Of a stretch of 64,000 nt of DNA, positions 49,397 through 63,700 are shown piece by piece. The translations under genes were made by a program, and so were the position numbers. The first letter of the stretch is position 1; the number at the start of each line of letters is the position of its first letter. The DNA lies in contig CM031879.1 in assembly GCA_018697195.1 (NCBI GenBank), positions 32,288,184 to 32,352,183 of the forward strand. The letters run 5' to 3'. Below the pieces are notes generated by a model that saw only the letters and a program-made list of their open reading frames with translations, did not search any database and was not told the origin of the DNA. Origin of the DNA: Certhia americana. Lineage: Eukaryota > Chordata > Aves > Passeriformes > Certhiidae.

Positions 49397-49847
49397 TGAT
49401 GCTGACGCCTCAAGTTTTAGCTACTATAGTTTTTAGACTCTGTGCTGTTCAGTGAGTAGTTTTAGGTTTCATATTCAGTGCTACTAAGCTCTCTTCACAG
49501 AGTAGACAGACAAAACAATTCCTTCTCTAGTTTGATACCAAAGACAACTTTCAGGCCCAAGAATGAAAACAACAATGAAGTTAGGAGAATAAACAAGGAG
49601 GATGGAGCTTCATAACCTGAAGCTATGGTTGGACAATCGATTCTAATATGCCAATGGACCAGAACTTGTGAAAGTGTGGGGACCTTGTGAACAGGTGTCC
49701 ATTTTGTGACCACTTTGGGGTGCATCTTGGGTGTGGTCTGGCTGGACTCTTGTGCTGCTAAAATGTACCCATTGAGGCCTTTTAATAAATACCCACTTTA
49801 TCCTTTTGCTCTAGTCTCTGTTCCAGGTCAGTCTCCAGAAGGTATCA
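49397..49847 (+). mobile_element. Solo LTR of avian ERVL type
   Basis: About 450 bases begin TGATGCTGACGCC and end GGTATCA. A poly-A signal AATAAA at 49784-49789 is followed by the 'CCCACTTTATCCTTTTGCTC' type of R/U5 seen in passerine ERVL LTRs. I see no internal retroviral genes or partner LTR on either side. Flanking 5-mers (GAGGG and ATGCT) do not match, so the boundaries may be off by a few bases or the target duplication has decayed. Family assignment is from memory of the sequence style. Confidence 0.7.
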
Positions 49848-52789
49848 ATGCTTTGATGCTATGGGAGCTGATTTTGCCCAGGTGCTCTGGGTGACATTCA
49901 CATGAGGCTTCCCGGTGGACCAGCCAGTGTGGCTCTGTACAAGCTGGTGCACAGGGGCACACTGCCCTTGCTGGTTTGTTTAACCTGGGCTTTGTGCCAA
50001 GCAGTGTCCCAGAGCTGGAGCTGTTTCTGTCCTAGGGTGCCTGGTTCAGCCACGTGAGCCAGCTGCTGCTCAGACGGTGACCACCAGCTTGGGGAACAGA
50101 CCAACAAATCTACCTGCCTGCCCAACCCTGCTGAGTCAGTGGCATCAGGGGAGCCAGTCAGAGGTGGTTTTCTTACCACTCGTTTGGAAAGCAGCTATAA
50201 TCTTAATAACTGATTCCTCTGAGCCAGGCCAAACTGACACCTCACAGAAACCTGTCTTAGAAGAATCACACAGTGCCCTGTTGACTCAGCCCTTCCCTCA
50301 GGTGTGTTTGGATGTGAGCACCAGCCCTGCTGTTCAGCACAGCCAGGAGCTTGGCTCATGTCCTACCCAAGTGCTGTAGCTGGCAAATCACTGCTCATAA
50401 ATAGCTGTTCCAAAGACAACCACCTTCCTCTATAAGGAAGATTTATTTGTGGAAAATGTTTCAAAGTGTGGTTATATAGCATCTGGCATAAATTGCCCAC
50501 AGAGTAGCTGGGCAGTTGGATGATCAATTAATGCTGGCTGCTCTCCATCCTATTGTTTCAAGGGTATCAGATAATGGATGGGTCATGTGCTCTATGCATT
50601 ATATAAATAATTTAGTTTACATCTAGGAAAACATGTCTTGTCTATGAAGCAGAGAATTACTAGCTGTGTGGCTCAGAGATGCCTCTAAACCATTTCAGTC
50701 AAGGGTAATAAATTAGGATACAGTGAAAGAATTTATTTTCTTCATCATTGTTGTTATTTGATTCAGCTACTGCAAAGATCTGTGTGAAATTCTACTGCCT
50801 GTACAAATATTACAACATAAATTTTAGAGTAAGACAAAAAGAAATTATGTGAGATCAGAAACCACAGCTGTACTGCTGTGGGAAGGCTTCATGGTATGTT
50901 TGCTTACATTGTTTCAAAGAAGTAGGAATTTCATACTGCTTTTTCTCAGCTAACCGAAGTTTTATGTTTTTTAAGCTATTACTATCAGCCAAATGACCTA
51001 AAGAGGGACTTTTCCCTGAAAGAGAGCACTCAAAACACCTCCCAATGTCTGATCACTTTTGAAGTCAATGTTGAAATTCTGCTGAGTTATAGAACAGCAT
51101 GATTTTCCACAGATGTTTCTGTTCTTTGCTAAAGCATGTGGCTACACTTCTGAAAGCAGTTAAATTACTATTGCAAAGAAGTTGCCACCCATTGGGATGC
51201 TTAGTTTGCCTCAACTGTGGGGTGTTTTGGGATGTATTTGGTGACGTGACTGTATCTGGAGAGTCTTTAGATTAACAGCTTATCAAGAAAAGTTGACTTC
51301 CCTCAGAGTTTTCCCCTGTTTGATTTCACTTTGATTAAGAATCCTTTTTGTATGGGTCAGCAATTACGAAAACTCTTCTTTTTAATTATTGGACCAAATT
51401 ATCCATATTTATATCCCAGACTTCTTTGTTAAAATGCATAACCTTTATTTTTATGAGCAGTGCATCACCAAGTCATAGCCATTTCTTACTCCAAAACACC
51501 TTAACCACCCCCAGAGCTACACTATTTAATTCCTCTGTGTATCTACAGCATATAGTAAGAGGGGGCTGTTATACCCATAAATGAATTGCATTGTCCATGG
51601 GGGATGTTAAAAAGGTAATGAAAAGTTAATGTGGTATTTGCTTCATTTTTATATACTCATTAAAATGATTTATAACTGTGATGTTTATCTAAACCCACAA
51701 TTAGAATATTAGATTAAGTGTTTACTTTTGATGTGGTATATGTAATTTTGTAGGAAGCCATAATACCATTTCAGCCTGGTGCATAGGGAATTGAGAGAAC
51801 AACTTAAGTTGTTTCTCAGTTAATTACTGCTCTCATTTGCCTCGCCCCCTCTCTGAAAATGTCTCTTAATTAGAAGGGCCTGGTACAGGATTGTGCTGAT
51901 GTTTAACATCTCACAAATTTGAATTGGTGGTGTTTCCATAGGAAATAAAATCTACTGAGAGTTTCAAGCATGGACCGGCGATTAGAACCCAAGTGAAACG
52001 ACAGCACGTCTGTGTTCCCAGGGGTGATTGTTTGTGCCTTGTGTGAAATCAGCTGATGGAGCAAGCCCAGGCTCACAGCAGGGAGGTTTCTGGCCCACAA
52101 ACGTCAAGCTAGGAGAGGCTAGGAACTCACTGACACCCCACAGACCTCCTGGGCACAGGACCCATCGGCACTGCTGAGCAGTGGTGTTTCACTAGTAGAA
52201 AAAACCTGCTTTTGAAATCTGACAGCTTCTTTCCAATTTTGGGGCCTGGTTCATTTGTAAGTCACAGGCGGGACCAGGCTGTGGTGTGTGAGATGTTGGG
52301 TTGTAGATGTAAGGGGACAGTGTGGCACTGCCTTACAAACTTGTGAGGCCAAGCAGATGTGTGGTGAGACATACACGTCCTGAGGGAGACTTGAAGGGTC
52401 TGAAGGGTAGCAGGAGGGGAGTGTGAGGGAAAGTCATGGGCATGGCAGCAGCCCTCTCCATGTCATCCTTGAGGCACTGGAGAGAAGGGCTCACCCTCTT
52501 GCCACGCACAGCCATGGGCACAGGGGCCTTACGGGAGCCAACAGCATGAACAGCTCCTGTTTTTGGGATCTGGCTCAATTCGCTCCTTGGATTTGCAGTA
52601 GAGCATGGCGTGGGTAGAGTTGCCTTCCCTGCAAGGGGGATGCCACATCTCTCTGAGTGGTGGAAGATGGAGGTGCCCCACCCCAGCTCTTTGACAGAAA
52701 CTAGTCAGGGCTGTTTTTTCCAGCAGCTTTAAGAAAGCATCACACAGAGCGTAGTGTTTTACACAAATCTTGGATAATTCATTCCCAAT

Positions 52790-52836
52790 CAGGAGGGGAA
52801 GAGAAAGCCCCCAGAAACAGGAGGGGAAGAGAAAGC
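52790..52836. repeat. Two-copy 19-base direct repeat
   Basis: CAGGAGGGGAAGAGAAAGC is present at about 52790-52808 and again at 52818-52836. Confidence 0.75.
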
Positions 52837-53380
52837 ACTGTGCCATTCCTTGGGAAAACAAAAGCTGAATTCACAGAGAAAAATACCTAACAAATAACAG
52901 ATTAATACATAGAGGCCATGAGGAGTTCTGTCAGCCAGCAGGACCTGCAGCAGCTGCCTGGGGCTGCTCTCAGGGGCCTCTGCACCAGTGGAGCTCATAA
53001 TCTCCAGCATCTTTGTCTACTCTCCTGGCTCCCACTCACCCCTCCAAAGGTGACGGCACATGAGACAAAAGCACACTAAAATCTTTATATATAGATATAG
53101 AAATAGTTCCTAAACAGGCAGCAGCTCTATCTCATTTCTGGATGGTTTTGAGTAATTTAATTTCATTTTACTCTTCTGCCTGTTCTGAGTATGTACAGAA
53201 ACAACCAAAATTTGTGGCTTCTTTTCCAGGGAAAACAAAATCAGGTGCAAAGAGAGTGTGTAATTTCTTGCACATCTGCCCACACAGTCCAGGAATCAGT
53301 GACCACCTCTGACTACTGTGGGAAGATGTGTAACAAGCTGGATCTTTGATGGGTGGGCTGGAATTCCTGTGAACTGCAAG

Positions 53381-53402
53381 AAAAAAAAAAAAAAAAAAAA
53401 AA
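53381..53402. repeat. Poly-A tract, 22 bases
   Basis: A homopolymer preceded by GAACTGCAAG. It could be the tail of an old + strand retrocopy ending at 53380, but I recognise no source gene in the preceding 300 bases. Confidence 0.85.
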
Positions 53403-56400
53403 CAACAAAATAGCTGACTGTCCTGAATGATGTTTCTCAAGGCACTAATCTATCCCCTAGTAAAAGCCTATTCTGTGTATGACAATATGAGCAGCTGGGC
53501 ATGTACCCTCTGCCAAAGCAGAGGGCAGCAGGCAGTTCCTGTTCTGTAGCCTGTGCAACAACAAGCCATACAGAGGGTTGGGGAGATGCAGACAAGTAAA
53601 GTAGAAGTAGATCATGGGACAGTGGCAAAGGCAATGTTTTTTTCCCAGCTTTTTCTGGAGGATGTAGGTAGACAAAGAGGTGCTATATGGCAAGAAAACT
53701 GAGGGAAATGGAAAGGAGCAAGTTGGAGGCCAGGAATGAAGTAGAGCTGTGATAAAGAGGTGACAAGGGAATGATAAAGCAAATTCTGGACTGAAGAAAA
53801 TCCTTCACCTGGAAGGAAGCTCGTTGACTTTCACCTGCTGGTTTTAAATGATCACTTGAGGACTGCAAATGGCACACCAGCAATGCAGTGGTGGCAAAAG
53901 TGTTAAACCACCTTTGCCTCAAAGTAGGGAGTTTTGCTTGCAGTTGAGGTGAGTTGTGGTTAGGACTTCATTCTCACAAGCCTTTAACCTTCTCCTTCTG
54001 TTTAGCTTCCAACTTAGGGTCAACAAAGGTCAGGCATATCGTCAGCAGCCTTTCCAAAGCTGATAGCAGCACAAAGACAGCACCAGTGGCCCTCACATGT
54101 GGCCATAAGCAGCAAGTCTTCCCTAGGGTGAATTCAGTCACAATAACAGCTTACGTTCTTCACCCATAATACAGGGATGCCCAGCAGCCCTGCCAGAATT
54201 TGTGTCAGCATTTTCTTTTTAAACTCGTTTTTCTTTCTTGACTGACAAAGTGCCAAATGCATGTGCTGTTGCCTCTCTGCTGAACAGAAAGATGTGAGAA
54301 AATGTTTTTCTGCTCCTAGTAACTGAAGAGAAGTGTTGGCTGAGTTTCAGAAAAGTAGATCAAGATGCCAAAGTTCATGTCACTGAAAGTATTCTGGAGT
54401 CTATGACATCTGAGTTAATCCTATTTTCCATACAGGAAAAGCTGAATTTGAAAGTTTGGATGTGACTAGACTCATGGGCATGAGCTGGGGCACACCGAAA
54501 ACAAAACGATCATCATGACTCATCATAGACATTGTATTTGATGCTTTTGTGTCTGTGGACTGATTCTTCATTGCACTAATTTAATTTTACGCTGTTTCAG
54601 TTGCATGAAGATGTACTCAAGTAGGCACAACCTGCTCCTCTTCCTTCCCACTGAAATAAGGGCTCCTCTGCTGGTTCCCAGCTCCCAACAAGAAGGATGA
54701 GAGCACAGCCAGAGGGGAGGATGCTGCTGCCTTGCTGTGTCTTTTTCTTGCACCTGGGACTGAAAAAATGTTTGCTGATTCTCAGGAAAATATGTTTCTA
54801 CCCCATCCCATTTCCTGACTGGGTGTCATGGCTTGGTCTCTACTTTACATTTGCCTCTTTCCTGTATCTCCCTTATCAGGTTAAATGCCACAGCATCAGC
54901 TGTGTATCTTCCTTCAAGGGCTTCATGGAGCTTTTGCAGCTACTGTTAGATCTTCATTCCCCATCTCATTTGACCAAAAGTGGTTTTTGTTTTTGCCAAA
55001 TACTGTTACTATGCAACATAACATAACTAAGCTGGGTGTGATGTTGGATGGGGTTTATTGCAACAGCTTTAGCCGTGATAAAAAACACGTGCTTAATGTT
55101 ATTTTTAGACTTGTGTATTTTAAGAGGTCATAGATTTTTAATATAAATACAGCTTTGTATAAACACACAGCTCTCAAGCACCTTAAAACTGAGATCTGTA
55201 TGTCTCCCCAGGTTCAAGCGTACTTACACAATGGAAAAATCAGAGTCAAACTAGAAATGAAGAAGTTCTTTCATATTCCCTTGCTGATTTTGTTTTTCTT
55301 CATGTAACGCCTTTTTGGTAAGAAAATAATTGTGGTGTCTGATGGGTCTGGTGGACCAGTAAGTTGAGCTTCTGGGAGGTAGGGATCGCTGTGGTTCAGG
55401 CTTAGACTGGCAGCTGGCCTCATCCATCCATCCAGGGGCCACTCTGTACTGGTGCTCATATTGCACTTCTGAGAAATCCCCTTTACCTCTTTGCCTTGTC
55501 TTTTGCAGGGAACATGATGGATATTGCATATCCCCCCCTTTTTTTCCTCTATCCCTTCTCCTTTTCATGTGTGTGTGTGCAGATCTGCAAGCACCCACAC
55601 GTTTGTTAACCTACACTTGAATTTGTGTTTAGCAGTTGCACTCCTTCAAGTCAAGCAGCACTCTCCTCTTTTCTTAGCACACAACAACCTGTTTGACCTT
55701 TCTTGAAACTTTGGACTTAAGCTCAAGTTTCATTAATCCTAATGAACCAAGACTTTGCACTTGAGTTCAAAAATTCAGTGCTAGCAGGTGCTAGCGGGTG
55801 TGTAAGAATATAGAGGTGGCTTAGGTAGCATCTGAAGGAGGGGCTTGAGAGGTGGTCCATGGCAATCTTCTCCTATTTTCTCTGCCCTTTCACAGAGATC
55901 AAAACTCCAAGAAAAACCCCGGAGGAACTGTCTTAGTTTCTTTTGCAAAAAGCAATTGATTTTTAGATCTGTTGTTACTCATGAACTTTTAAACAGTGGC
56001 TTCATTAATACTTAAACTACCATGAAGAAAGTTTTTAATCTGGAGTTGTGCTAATTTCTAGCTGACATCTTTAGACTTCTCAGCAAATCTGTTGCTTGTC
56101 TCTCAGAACCATTCTGCCCTCCTCTGTGAGTAACAAAGGCAGCTGCTCTTATTGCAGATCTTTTGTAAATGGCTGGAGAAAATTTTCCCAGTAATCCTGT
56201 TGGAGGCAGCAGACAACAAAGAAATGGCTAAAATGCAGGGATGCTGCCTATCCAAAAGGAAAGCCCTAGCACTTCAGTCACAGCAAAGCTATTTGTAAAA
56301 TGTATGCAAATTCCTTTAGTCTGTGGCAGCAGGAAGGTGACCTGGCACAGGAGATCACAATGCTTTAACCCGTGCTGTATTCACCTCCTGCCCAGCTCCA

Positions 56401-57689
56401 GCTCTATCTGCTGTCCACAGCACGCCTCCCATGTAATGGCTTTTGTCATTCTCACTTCTGCATCTGCCTAGAGTCCTCAGAGATTTTAACTTAATGAAAT
56501 CATTCCCTGTGTTTCAGAGCAACTTGGCTTTTCCTAGTATCCCATGCTGCTGCCACATGCCTGAGGGCAGGCATTTCAACTTGTCATTCATTGTGAATGC
56601 AAAAAGAGGATATCTGTGTCACTAAGGGGACACTGCTCACATTTAAAATCTTAGATGCTTCCCTAGCACAGCTCAGCTCCCCAGGGTACTGGCGTCCATG
56701 AAGTTGTGCTGGCAAAGACGCCAGCCCTCTTCATGTCACACTTGTATCTTTAGCATTTTAATGGCCTCTGAGGATCACACAGGAGTGGTGGGGGAAAAGA
56801 AAGGTTACCAGGGAAGTACTGTGGTCTGAACTATAGAGGAGAATGAAAGAAGGCAGCATGTCAGATGATTGTCACAAAATTATATGCATTTTTGAGTAAA
56901 ATTCACAGAAGTCAGTGGGTTTTATTCACCATAGGATTACAATTAGAGGCAACCAGGTACACAACACTCACCAGAGATGGTTTTCACTTCTGCCAATGGA
57001 TTCAGTTATTATTCCCTCAGAGGACTGTATGGAGGCTCCATCACCAGGAAGCCTCTCATTGCACCTCACAAAACCCCAGTGTTGCTGGTGACAATGCAGT
57101 CTTTATGAGCACTGTGAGGACACTTCAGGTGATGCATAGCAATACTTTTCATTGGTGACCACAAGACCAAAGTCATCCCTTCTCACATCACTTTATCCCA
57201 GAGGTGGTCCACTGGGAAATGAAGATGAGTATCAATACTCTAATCCTTACAAAGCAACTCTTTTTGCCAACAGCCACAGGGTAAGAGGTAAATGAAGGCA
57301 GATTGTGAACCACTGCTGATCGCCTCCATTTTCCTGACTACTAGGATGAAAATCTTTATTTCCTTCTCTTTCCTTGATCTTGGCTAGTCAGTGGGGACAG
57401 GTTTTGACCACTGCTTGTTTTCCCCCAGCTCATCTTCTTGCTGACAGCTGAGTTCCCAGTGCTGCTGGCACTGGCAGCTGTGGGGCTTAGTGAAAAGAAC
57501 TGCAGTCAGGCTTTTGTTCTCCACTGCAGCCCTATATGAATAATAATTTCTTCCAAAACCTTCTCTAAATATATTAATCCAAGTGGAGTTAATTCCAGAA
57601 GAGCAGATCCTGGACATAATGTACTTAATTTTGAGTCACCAAAACTCAACTGAGAAGTCTCCAAGTAACCCAATCTCAGCTATCCCTGA

Positions 57690-57775
57690 TTTGAGTGGAG
57701 AATTGGACTTGATGACCTCTGAAGAGTTCCCTCAAGCCTAAATTTTCCCATGAGGCTTCAATCATTTCTGTATGG
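57690..57775 (+). mobile_element. CR1 3' end relic (CR1-D)
   Basis: GAATTGGACTTGATGACCTC, then GAGTTCCCTCAAGCCTAAAT and ATTTCTGTATGG, follow the last 80 bases of CR1 with small insertions. Old and diverged. Confidence 0.6.
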
Positions 57776-57779
57776 CTCA

Positions 57780-60700
57780 GCACAAGTAGCACCACCAAGC
57801 TTCCGCAGATGCTGTGCTGGGCTTTGGTGGCAAACAACAGCAGAACACTTTGGAGCTGACCTCAAAATTGCATTTGGACATGATAATTCATGCAGTATGA
57901 GCAAACAGTGGGATATTCTGTACTTTTCCAAAGACAAGAGTATGCCACAGGTGTTTGTGACCAAAACTGCTTCAGATGTAAAGCTAAAGCCCTAGGATCT
58001 TTCTCTGACTCTTGCTTTTGCCTCTTCTGTCCCTTTTGGTTTTTTAATAGCACTATTATCCCAGAAGAATTATAGTTCATATGAACAGCACAGTTTTCTT
58101 CTAGGCCCTTCCAATTAGTAAAATAAAATTTCAAGTTCAGCAGCACCAGCAGATTGTGCAACATAGATCCTGATAGTTCTGGCCTGTTAGGTTTCAGCAC
58201 AGCTCTTTTATGACCAAGCACCCTTTGCTACACATCTATAGCAGGCCAATATGTTTGGAAAATGGGCCTGGCTTGGTGCTCGGGCAGGCAGAGCCAGGAA
58301 TATGGACAGATCTGCTGATTCAGGATCCTACAAACATAGCTGATCTCATTGCAGTGAAAATAGGTCACTAATCACACATGGCCTGCATCCAAAAACTAGC
58401 CAGGAAAATTGAATATCTGCTGGCTGAAAACTCTGTTTTACTTGAACGCACAAAAAGAAAGCCGTCTGCTTTAATTTGTTTAAAACAACCACCAGATTAT
58501 GTGACCAGGACACGAAGACAGTGATCTCCCTCCAATGTTATTTTTCAAGCAAGCAACTCATTTATTGTTCCAACCCATCCTTCATTTCCGTTCTCACACA
58601 TTAAAATAATGTGTAGTTCACACTTCTGTTTTTAACCTCAGTTACAGCAAGAAGGTCTGATTTCTAAAGAAAAAAATAGCATTAGCCTATATGATTTCTT
58701 TTATAAGCTTCTGTCTAGTGAAACAAGTAAGTTAATATAGCCATAATTAGACCATTGTAAGTAAGAATAACATGGCAAATCCTGGTTTGGGGTTTGTGGA
58801 TTGGCTTTTTTTATTTGTTTGTTTTGGGGTTTTGTTTGGTTCTTTTTTTTTTAATTATACAAAACCCTTATTTCTTTTTTTAGATAATTCTGAATTTTCT
58901 TTTTAAGCTGATTGTCCATGCTGACATCCTGAATAATTTAATGGGAGAGCACTTAGACTGCATCAGGGCTGAGAGTTACTGATGTGGAATAAGTGTACCC
59001 TGATGTTACACAACGTGCATGGTGGGAGGGAAAGTCCAATCAATATAAATGAATCCCTTTTTCCATTGAATAAATGCTGTCTCTCTCAGTCAGCAACTGG
59101 GGAGAATATGGATGCTTTATAGAGATAAGTTCTACTAAACTGTTAGATCTGTCTTTCTCTAACAGATCAGATCAGGCCCATTTCCTCTGTTGATCATCAG
59201 CTGGTAAGCAGGAGTGATTTCATCTTCAATTGCGGACTGAGTGGTGACATGCTCATGTGAAAAGAGTTATTGAAATGTGAGTAATTGCTGTTAGAGAGGT
59301 CAGAAATAATTGCTTATACAATTGAACTGAAGACCCAAAAGAGCCTGGTAAAAAAAATTACACATGCAAGTTTGTAGAAACTTTTTTAGCACTTACGCTC
59401 TTTAATACTCTCAAGCTACATTAAAGGAAAGGTAATACTTGAGAGTGGGTCATTCTGGAGCAGAGACTAGCTCACAGGAGCCCTGGAATTGCCTGCATGT
59501 CATGCTACAGGCAGTAGTTGTAAGGTCATTTTTGTTCTCCTTCCACTGGCACTGATCCTTCTCATGATCTGGAGACGAATTGCTCCTTGCTCCTCCCAAT
59601 CTGCATCATTGCTGCTATCTGCCCCATTCCTTGTGTGCTGCCCAGGGTTCAGGTGCTTCCCTCAGAGACAGCCATACCATGCTAACCTCCCAGGGAGGTA
59701 TTTCCCATCTGGAGAGGTCCTGTGCTTGGCTGCACTACCCAACAAATAGATTGCCAGCAGTCCCTGCCAGGGAAGAAGGGATAGCAGAGGAAAATGGCAT
59801 GCATTTCCAGCAGCTCAGGGTTCAGTAGTTCAAGTCTTGCCTTCATTTCTCTCTCACCCCATGGCCAGTGATCTCTAGCTGCAAGTAACAGGAAAGTTTG
59901 TGGGGCACACACAGCCACATCAGACTATGAGATGTGGTCCTTTTAACCTTGAGAGGATTTGTAGAGGCTGAGGCTGTGGCTGTATTGTCTCCATTGGAAA
60001 AGCCAGAGTCACTACCATGAATTGCTGACATTTCTGTGCAGTCCTTAATGCTGAAGCTACTGCAGGAACAGGCAGTGTCATCACCAGACAGAGCTCAGCT
60101 TTTATTTACAAATAAGAGGTTTTGTGACTGTGAGAGTGTCTCTGATGGCAGACAATTCTGGTAGTCCCTAAAGGCTGATATCACTGATTCAGCCAGCAGA
60201 GACAGTTTTTGATGGATGTTGTGTGCTTGACTGCCTCTTGCTGGAATCTCACAATAAGTGAAAACAACTAATTTCTTACAGGCTACACAACTATAAGTGT
60301 AACTTTATGAGAAGTGTTCATCAAGCGTGTAATATAAGCATATTTTCAACTTACTGATTTAATAACAAACTGTAGATGGAAACCATAAAATAATTTGCAG
60401 TGAGACAAAGTGCTGAACAATTCAGATGAAGAACTGAAATCAAACCTGAGACTGATTTCAAATGTCTTCATCTGTCAAGTAGTACTCCAGAGTTAGGTCC
60501 TTACCTGACACAAATTAAACTTTTCTACCCTACATCATCTAAAGCATACCTAGAGTAACATGTAATACCTGTAACCTCTTTTCAGGAGGGAATGTGTGAC
60601 AGCAATAAAGGGATTTTCAGCAAAGGAAAGCTCACAGTCCCTTAGAAGGGTCTGCAGGCCCTCTAGAAACAGGGCAGTATGGCCTTGGGTGAATTAATGG

Positions 60701-63700
60701 GTATTTTCTTTGGCATGTGCATATATAAGGACATATTTAGGCCTCTTGTTTATTTGCTTAGACAGACAAGGTTTAAGAGGGAGCTGGGGAGGAATGAACA
60801 CCAGAAATGTTTGGGCCCAGCGCAAGGTAGGAATAAGTTGCCTTTAGGAAGTGTCTCCTGAGCAGCTGAACAAAGTTAAAGGAAGCAGATGGAAACAGCA
60901 AGCCCCAAGCAAAATAACCCCAGTGGTTATCCTGTGGGGCATATCAGAGCAAACCTCAAATGACACCCTGTACATAAATCTCCAGCACTGACTGCCAGAT
61001 ACGTGTACAACAAAAGTCAAGCCCTTGTCCATGGACTCACATAACACAGTCTCAATGGAGTTTATCTTTTCTGCCCTCTTTTAACCCAAAACAAAGTTGT
61101 TGCACAAGACTGTGAATGCTCTAACATATCCTCTGTGTTGGGTTATCAGCCAGTTACTGGCAGCTCTCACTAAATTTTTTTTTCTGTGCAATATGCACGT
61201 GTTTCCGTACAAGCACATTCAAAATAATTTCCAATTCCAACTTAAACCCACAAATCTGGGGAAATTCTAAGTTAAGCTCAATGCCTGTGACAGGTGAACA
61301 TGAACTGGTTAAAGCAATTCATCCTTTTAGGAACCTTTGATGAAGGTTCTGTTACAAGAGAAATGTGCTGGATTTCATGCTTTGAGCATTCCATATGACT
61401 TCTTAATGCTGCTATAAGACAGAGCTTTTTGTTTTGTAATCCTTAACAAAATAGTAAATGTTCTGTCTGATACTGTACTAGCATGTAATTCTGTAATACC
61501 TGTTCTCCAAGAACTTTGAGAGCCTTATAAATCCTGTCTTGACTCCACTGCCACGATTTTGAGGTAGGCAAATGTTATTTACCTGTTAGCATGGAGAAAG
61601 GCCATTCTAGAGAGTGCCCTGTCCAAAACCATGAGTAGTTGTGCAGGGAAGGGGGCTGGGCTCATTCCCTCTTTTTTGAGTTGGACCTTGTACCTGAGAG
61701 TTCAAAATAGCTTATTTATAAACTGCAAGTGGAAACACTACAGTTTATCTTGTGACAGATATTTGGGGCTTTCAAAAAGGATTAGGAGGATGGGGTCCAG
61801 TACCAGAATACATCTCAGGGATTTTTCTGCAGTTTCCTTTGTAGCCTTGAACAAGGCTGCCATAGTTTGCTGCCTAAAGGACATAAATAAACATAAGTGT
61901 GTATTAGAACATAGATAATATTTTCCAGTTCAACAGATCCTGGAAAGACTTCCTCTAATGTAACATGATGTCAGCTGGGCTGGCGAGGACAAATTCACTA
62001 GTGGTTCCCAGGTTCTGGAAGCAGTTATGCTGGGATATATCTGTGTACAGAGAAGAAAACACCTTGCTACTTTTTTTCTTGATTTTTCCTCAGTCTCCAA
62101 ACAGATGATAGTTTCTTTGTAGCAAAAGCACATCTTTCTGCTTCAGACTGCCTAAAAATGCCCTTCATTGCAAGCCTGCAGTTTTGCACAGAACATCTCT
62201 GTTTTCCTAAGGGACAAAGAATGTGATCAAACTTATTCACTGGCTTTGTTTGCACACATACTGTTTTCCATTGCAGGAAAACCAACTGAAGATATGGACT
62301 GGTGGTAAAATTGTTTGGTCATATCAAAACAAGCAGCTTTTCCATTGAGATATTAGAAAAGTAGTTAAATTAAAACATTTGGTGTGTTGTCTTTTTGAAT
62401 TTCTAACTGGGTTCCACTACCCTTGACTACACTGGTAGACGGACAACTGAAACAATTGTGAGGGCTCCATGTGCTGCTGGCTTGTGGAGGGGGATGCTGG
62501 CTTGCAGGCAGCCATACCAGCTGCACTGTGCTATGTTCTTTTGTTCTTTGCTGCTCTGGGTCACTGCAGGAACTGTCAACACAGGAAAATTTTACTGAAA
62601 AGTTGGCCTTTGGACTGAACCTGGTACAGCCATCTGTGTTTTGCACCTTCAAGGGAAATAAATTTTAAAGGTATAGGTTTTTTTGGTTTTTGGGGAGGTT
62701 TGGTGGTGGTGGTGGTTTGGTTTTTTGGGTTTTTTGGGATTTTTTTTTTGCTTTTTTTTTTTTTTTTTTCAAATGAAAGAAAAAAGGAAAAACAAGCAAA
62801 CCCATGAAACAGGAATATGGGAACATTATTGGTGCTGGTGAACTCTAGCTTATGTGCAATGACTGACATATCTGAAGGTGAACAGGCAGGTTCCCCCACC
62901 CCCAGCCCACCTTTCCCCTCTAGAAGCTAACATTGCTAGAAAGAGATGCTGAAGCAGCTGACACCAAAATGACAAGTGGATATGTAATGTCACATCATGG
63001 AAGCAGAGCCAGGAGCCCAGCTAGGAAGACCAGTGGAGTGCTGCAAGCCCAGCTCTGCCTCACTGGATGTCTGCAGGACGATGATCTGTCTGGCCAAGAA
63101 TAGTAATGCTCAAACTGCTCCTCTTTTAACTGGGGCTGCTGTGCTTTCATAACAGCTCATGACAAGTCAATTTTTGCAAAGGGCATTTTAACTATGGTTG
63201 GTCCAACAGGAGGAGGGGTGATGCTGGGGGACTTGAAATGACAATTGTATTGATAGTGCTGGTGGTCACTGAGGGAATATCAGCCTGTGAGCAACAAGCA
63301 ATTTCGTCCTCTGCACATTTCATCCCCACTGCCCCTCCTCTCCCGTGGTCAGGGGCCTTGGGGTCTCTGGCCTGTCACCCTTCATTGCCCAACCAGTCTG
63401 CCTAAAGCAACTGTAGGGTGGTTATGCATGCTCCCGAAGGCACTGCATAGCCATTCCTGCAGTCTGTGCCACTGGAGACAGCCTGACTCTGACCTGGGGC
63501 AGGCAGGAAGCTGTTGTTGGCAACAGGAGCCAAAGGCAGGGTTTTGCCCTGAACCTAAGAGAGGGTGTTCTAAGAAAAGCACAATGAAGTCCCTGGGCAC
63601 TTTTGACAGATAGCTGAGACTAGGAAAGAACTGGGAGCATGACCATAATTTATAGGAATAATTCAAATAAACAAAAGAACTCAAATTTTCTGAACTTTCA

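Larger units (their letters stand above)
49860..57650. other. Gene-free stretch
   Basis: No spliced coding-like series, no recognised RNA gene and no recognised retroposon. It includes a 28-base-period duplication at 52790-52836 and a poly-A tract at 53381-53402. Several open frames of 60-115 codons occur with no recognisable content. Confidence 0.55.

Noticed and set aside
59489..59828. Overlapping 82-86-codon frames with a hydrophobic stretch
   Set aside because: Single hydrophobic run with no signal-peptide context, no splice signals and no conservation evidence; consistent with chance.
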